Assembly (NCBI GenBank): GCA_964423475.1
Contig: CAYRFD010000039.1
Span: forward strand, 1 to 8,583
Reading direction: 5' to 3'
From: JAUPVN01 sp964423475
GTDB lineage: Bacteria > Patescibacteriota > Saccharimonadia > Saccharimonadales > CAIOMD01
Length of the DNA: 8,583 bases
Below, piece by piece: positions 6,809-8,583 of the stretch. Position 1 is the stretch's first letter. Every line of letters begins with the position of its first letter. The translations under genes and the position numbers were made by a program. A model generated the notes under the pieces. That model was given only the letters and a program-made list of their open reading frames with translations. It was not told the origin of the DNA and made no database searches.

Positions 6809-7402
6809 ATGGATAAAGAAAACTATAACTACATAATGGATCATAATGCACCAAAACAATCTTTGTTGCAGCTAAATAGTAAGAAACAACGCATAATTTT
6901 TATTATAGTTGTTGTTTTGGTTGTATTGTTAATTTTTACACTAGTATTAAGCGCCCTATCTGGAAACGATAAATCGTCAAGCCAAAAACTTTATCCAGTT
7001 GCAGCAAGCCAAGCAGACATACTTTCTATAACAAAACTTGGTGCTTCAGATGCTAGAGATATAGATGTAATAAATTATACAGCCACATCTCAGGCCATAG
7101 TTAGTAGCCATAGCGCAATAATTAATACAAATTTTGATAAAAATGATTTAAAAAAAATAGCCGCCCTGCAAACTACAGATGCCAAAACAACTCTAGAAGA
7201 AGCTAAACAAGCAGGAACGTACGATAAAACATACAAAACCCTGTTAAATAACCAATTAGACGTATACCAACAAGCCTTAATTACGGCCTACGACGGTACG
7301 CAGTCTACCGAACTAAAAAAAGATCTAGCAAAAATGTATAACGATATTAAAACTATTAGAACAGAACCTGTTCCACCCCCACAAGATACACAAAATCCTT
7401 AA
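6809..7402 (+). CDS. Single-pass membrane protein of unknown function
   Basis: I do not recognise this 197-residue protein. It has a short polar N-terminus ending in KKQR (25-28), one strong hydrophobic segment at 29-50 (very rich in Val, Ile and Leu), and then a soluble domain of about 145 residues, mostly helical in character and rich in Ala, Thr, Lys, Asp and Gln, ending in a proline-rich tail (PVPPPQDTQNP). By the positive-inside rule the basic residues stay in the cytoplasm and the C-terminal domain faces outwards, as an anchored surface or wall-facing protein. There is no lipobox, no cysteine and no sortase motif. No Shine-Dalgarno sequence precedes the ATG; a second ATG at codon 10 would also keep the membrane segment. 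It is the only plus-strand gene seen and its stop overlaps that of the convergent yjbR gene. Confidence 0.75.
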   Translation: MDKENYNYIMDHNAPKQSLLQLNSKKQRIIFIIVVVLVVLLIFTLVLSALSGNDKSSSQKLYPVAASQADILSITKLGASDARDIDVINYTATSQAIVSSHSAIINTNFDKNDLKKIAALQTTDAKTTLEEAKQAGTYDKTYKTLLNNQLDVYQQALITAYDGTQSTELKKDLAKMYNDIKTIRTEPVPPPQDTQNP

Positions 7403-7749
7403 TTTACCGTTTGCCTACCAGAAACTAGTAAATAACTGTGTCTAATAAGATCTTTTAGCTCTTCATTTTGCAATTGGCCACTACAAATAATCGTATTCCA
7501 GTGTTTTTTATTTAAATGATACCCTGGCAATACTGTTTCATATTTATCTCTTAATACTTTAGAAAGCTCTGGATCGCATTTTAAGCTTAATCTTACAGGG
7601 TCTGACCCTTCTGCAATTAAAGCAAACATTTTTTGGTTTTCGGTGTTTTTTGCACCAATTTTATAAACTGCTACTTCTTTACCAAAAGGATAATCTAGCC
7701 ATGCCTCTGGCAATTCTAACAAGTATGATTCTATCTGTTTGTGGTCCAT
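7399..7749 (-). CDS. MmcQ/YjbR family protein
   Basis: A 116-residue small protein of the MmcQ/YjbR family, which has a CyaY-like fold and is often labelled DNA-binding, although its cellular role is poorly defined. Family hallmarks visible are LPEAWLDYPFG (13-23), the VYKIG strand followed by KMFALI (40-45), LSLKCDPE (54-61), and the most conserved stretch PGYHLNKKHWNT (75-86), ending in HSYLLV near 104-109. Length is normal. The ATG lies one base after the orn stop, with AGG at 7758-7756 inside the end of orn, six bases upstream, so the two are probably co-transcribed and coupled. Its TAA shares TTAA with the stop of the plus-strand gene. Confidence 0.88.
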   Translation of the reverse strand: MDHKQIESYLLELPEAWLDYPFGKEVAVYKIGAKNTENQKMFALIAEGSDPVRLSLKCDPELSKVLRDKYETVLPGYHLNKKHWNTIICSGQLQNEELKDLIRHSYLLVSGRQTVN

Positions 7750-7750
7750 C

Positions 7751-8311
7751 TTATACCTGTTGTTCTACTGTTTGCGCCCCAGCGCCCTCAAGATAATAAC
7801 GCAATTCTGCAATAGATTCTAAAATATCTTCTAGGGCCTGGTGACTTTCAGATTTAGGATATCTTATATTATACTTATTTTGCATTATTATTTTATAGCT
7901 ACTAACGTCTAGCATTCTATAATGCAATAACTGTTCTACTGGTTGCCACCAATGCCTAATAAATCTTCTATCTTGATGAATGCTATTGCCCGCCAAAATA
8001 GCTGGCTCACCGTTAAAATACTGTTGTACAAGTGCCTCTAACTCACTAACCACGTGTTGTTCGTTAGGGGCAACTTTAATGCGTTCTACTAAACCAGATG
8101 CTGTATGCATACTTAAATTCTCAGCGTTCATGGTTGCCATAACTTCTGGCGTTTGATAAACAAAAGACTGATAGCGCGCAAATTCGTTAAAATCAAAATC
8201 GGTAATTATGGCTGCTACTTCTAAAATTCTATCTGTTTCTGGGCTTAGCCCAGTCATCTCTAAATCTAACCATAAAAGCTTGGTAGATTTGTCGTGCTTT
8301 TGATCTTGCAT
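7751..8311 (-). CDS. orn: Oligoribonuclease (DEDDh 3'-5' exoribonuclease)
   Basis: Degrades short RNA oligonucleotides, chiefly dinucleotides (including pGpG), to mononucleotides at the end of RNA turnover; cytoplasmic. At 186 residues it has the usual length of about 180-200. All DEDDh catalytic residues are visible: D16 and E18 in LLWLDLEMTGL, D114 in GNSIHQDRRF, and H157 and D162 in ESHQALEDI. The RMLDVSS segment (132-138) is also characteristic. The ATG at 8309-8311 has AGG four bases upstream (8318-8316). It is followed after one base by the MmcQ/YjbR-family gene. The 44 bases before it are AT-rich and contain no strong promoter that I can name. Confidence 0.95.
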   Translation of the reverse strand: MQDQKHDKSTKLLWLDLEMTGLSPETDRILEVAAIITDFDFNEFARYQSFVYQTPEVMATMNAENLSMHTASGLVERIKVAPNEQHVVSELEALVQQYFNGEPAILAGNSIHQDRRFIRHWWQPVEQLLHYRMLDVSSYKIIMQNKYNIRYPKSESHQALEDILESIAELRYYLEGAGAQTVEQQV

Positions 8312-8355
8312 AGTACCTATATCATCTCATAAACTAACCCAAGACCAAAATATTA

Positions 8356-8583
8356 TTATATATATTTATTGGCTAAAACTATAAACATAATTAACGCCCA
8401 TAGTACCCACAAAAAAGTATCGGCGCCGCTTACCATTAGTTTATGAAACTTTATATTTAACTGTGGGCTTTTAACTAAATCATTTATATTTATTCTTAAA
8501 AATGCCCAATTTAATAAAATTACACCACTATATATAAAAATACAAAATATGCAAAGTGCCCCAATAGCATAAACTGTTTGGTG
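8356..8583 (-). CDS. C-terminal part of an unidentified membrane protein (5' end outside window)
   Basis: An open frame enters from the right edge and ends at the TAA at 8356-8358, giving 75 residues. Two hydrophobic segments are visible: residues about 5-29 (YAIGALCIFCIFIYSGVILL and following) and about 56-72 (TFLWVLWALIMFIVLAN), separated by a polar loop of about 25 residues with several lysines (NDLVKSPQLNIKFHK). The short tail is NKYI. I do not recognise the family. The stop is 44 bases before the orn ATG, so the two could be co-transcribed. Reality as a gene is supported by the open frame, the coherent two-helix pattern and the packing with orn. Confidence 0.6.
   Translation of the reverse strand, partial: HQTVYAIGALCIFCIFIYSGVILLNWAFLRININDLVKSPQLNIKFHKLMVSGADTFLWVLWALIMFIVLANKYI

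Overview
The window is AT-rich, densely packed bacterial DNA in the standard code. The longest gap between genes is about 96 bases, several neighbouring genes overlap, and there are no RNA genes, insertion sequences or CRISPR arrays. The compact style, a primase whose zinc ligands are all replaced, and small unfamiliar membrane proteins suggest a reduced-genome bacterium of the Patescibacteria/CPR, most likely Saccharibacteria (TM7). That placement is inference from protein character, not from a marker-gene tree.

Minus strand, about 6712 down to 1: one long apparent operon, transcribed leftwards. It opens with two housekeeping genes, dnaG (primase) and rpoD (primary sigma factor). A small P-loop nucleotide kinase follows, then three carotenoid genes: crtE (C20-type prenyl diphosphate synthase), crtI (phytoene desaturase) and crtB (phytoene synthase). 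Gaps are 9, 4, -35, 31 and -4 bases, so the carotenoid genes look co-transcribed and partly translationally coupled with the replication/transcription genes. Together CrtE, CrtB and CrtI would take IPP/DMAPP to GGPP, then phytoene, then a desaturated carotene such as lycopene. Cyclase, cleavage or rhodopsin genes, if present, would lie left of base 1. The crtB frame closes about 70-80 residues early. A +1 frame that continues to base 1 looks like its missing C-terminus, so crtB appears frameshifted near bases 50-63.

Plus strand, 6809-7402: one gene for a single-pass membrane protein of unknown function, divergent from dnaG across a 96-base region. That region holds a TATACT box and a 13-base palindrome. 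The spacing suggests a leaderless transcript.

Minus strand, 8583 down to 7399: the 3' end of an unidentified two-helix membrane protein, then an orn-yjbR pair (oligoribonuclease and an MmcQ/YjbR-family protein) separated by one base. yjbR and the plus-strand gene converge so tightly that their stop codons share the sequence TTAA.
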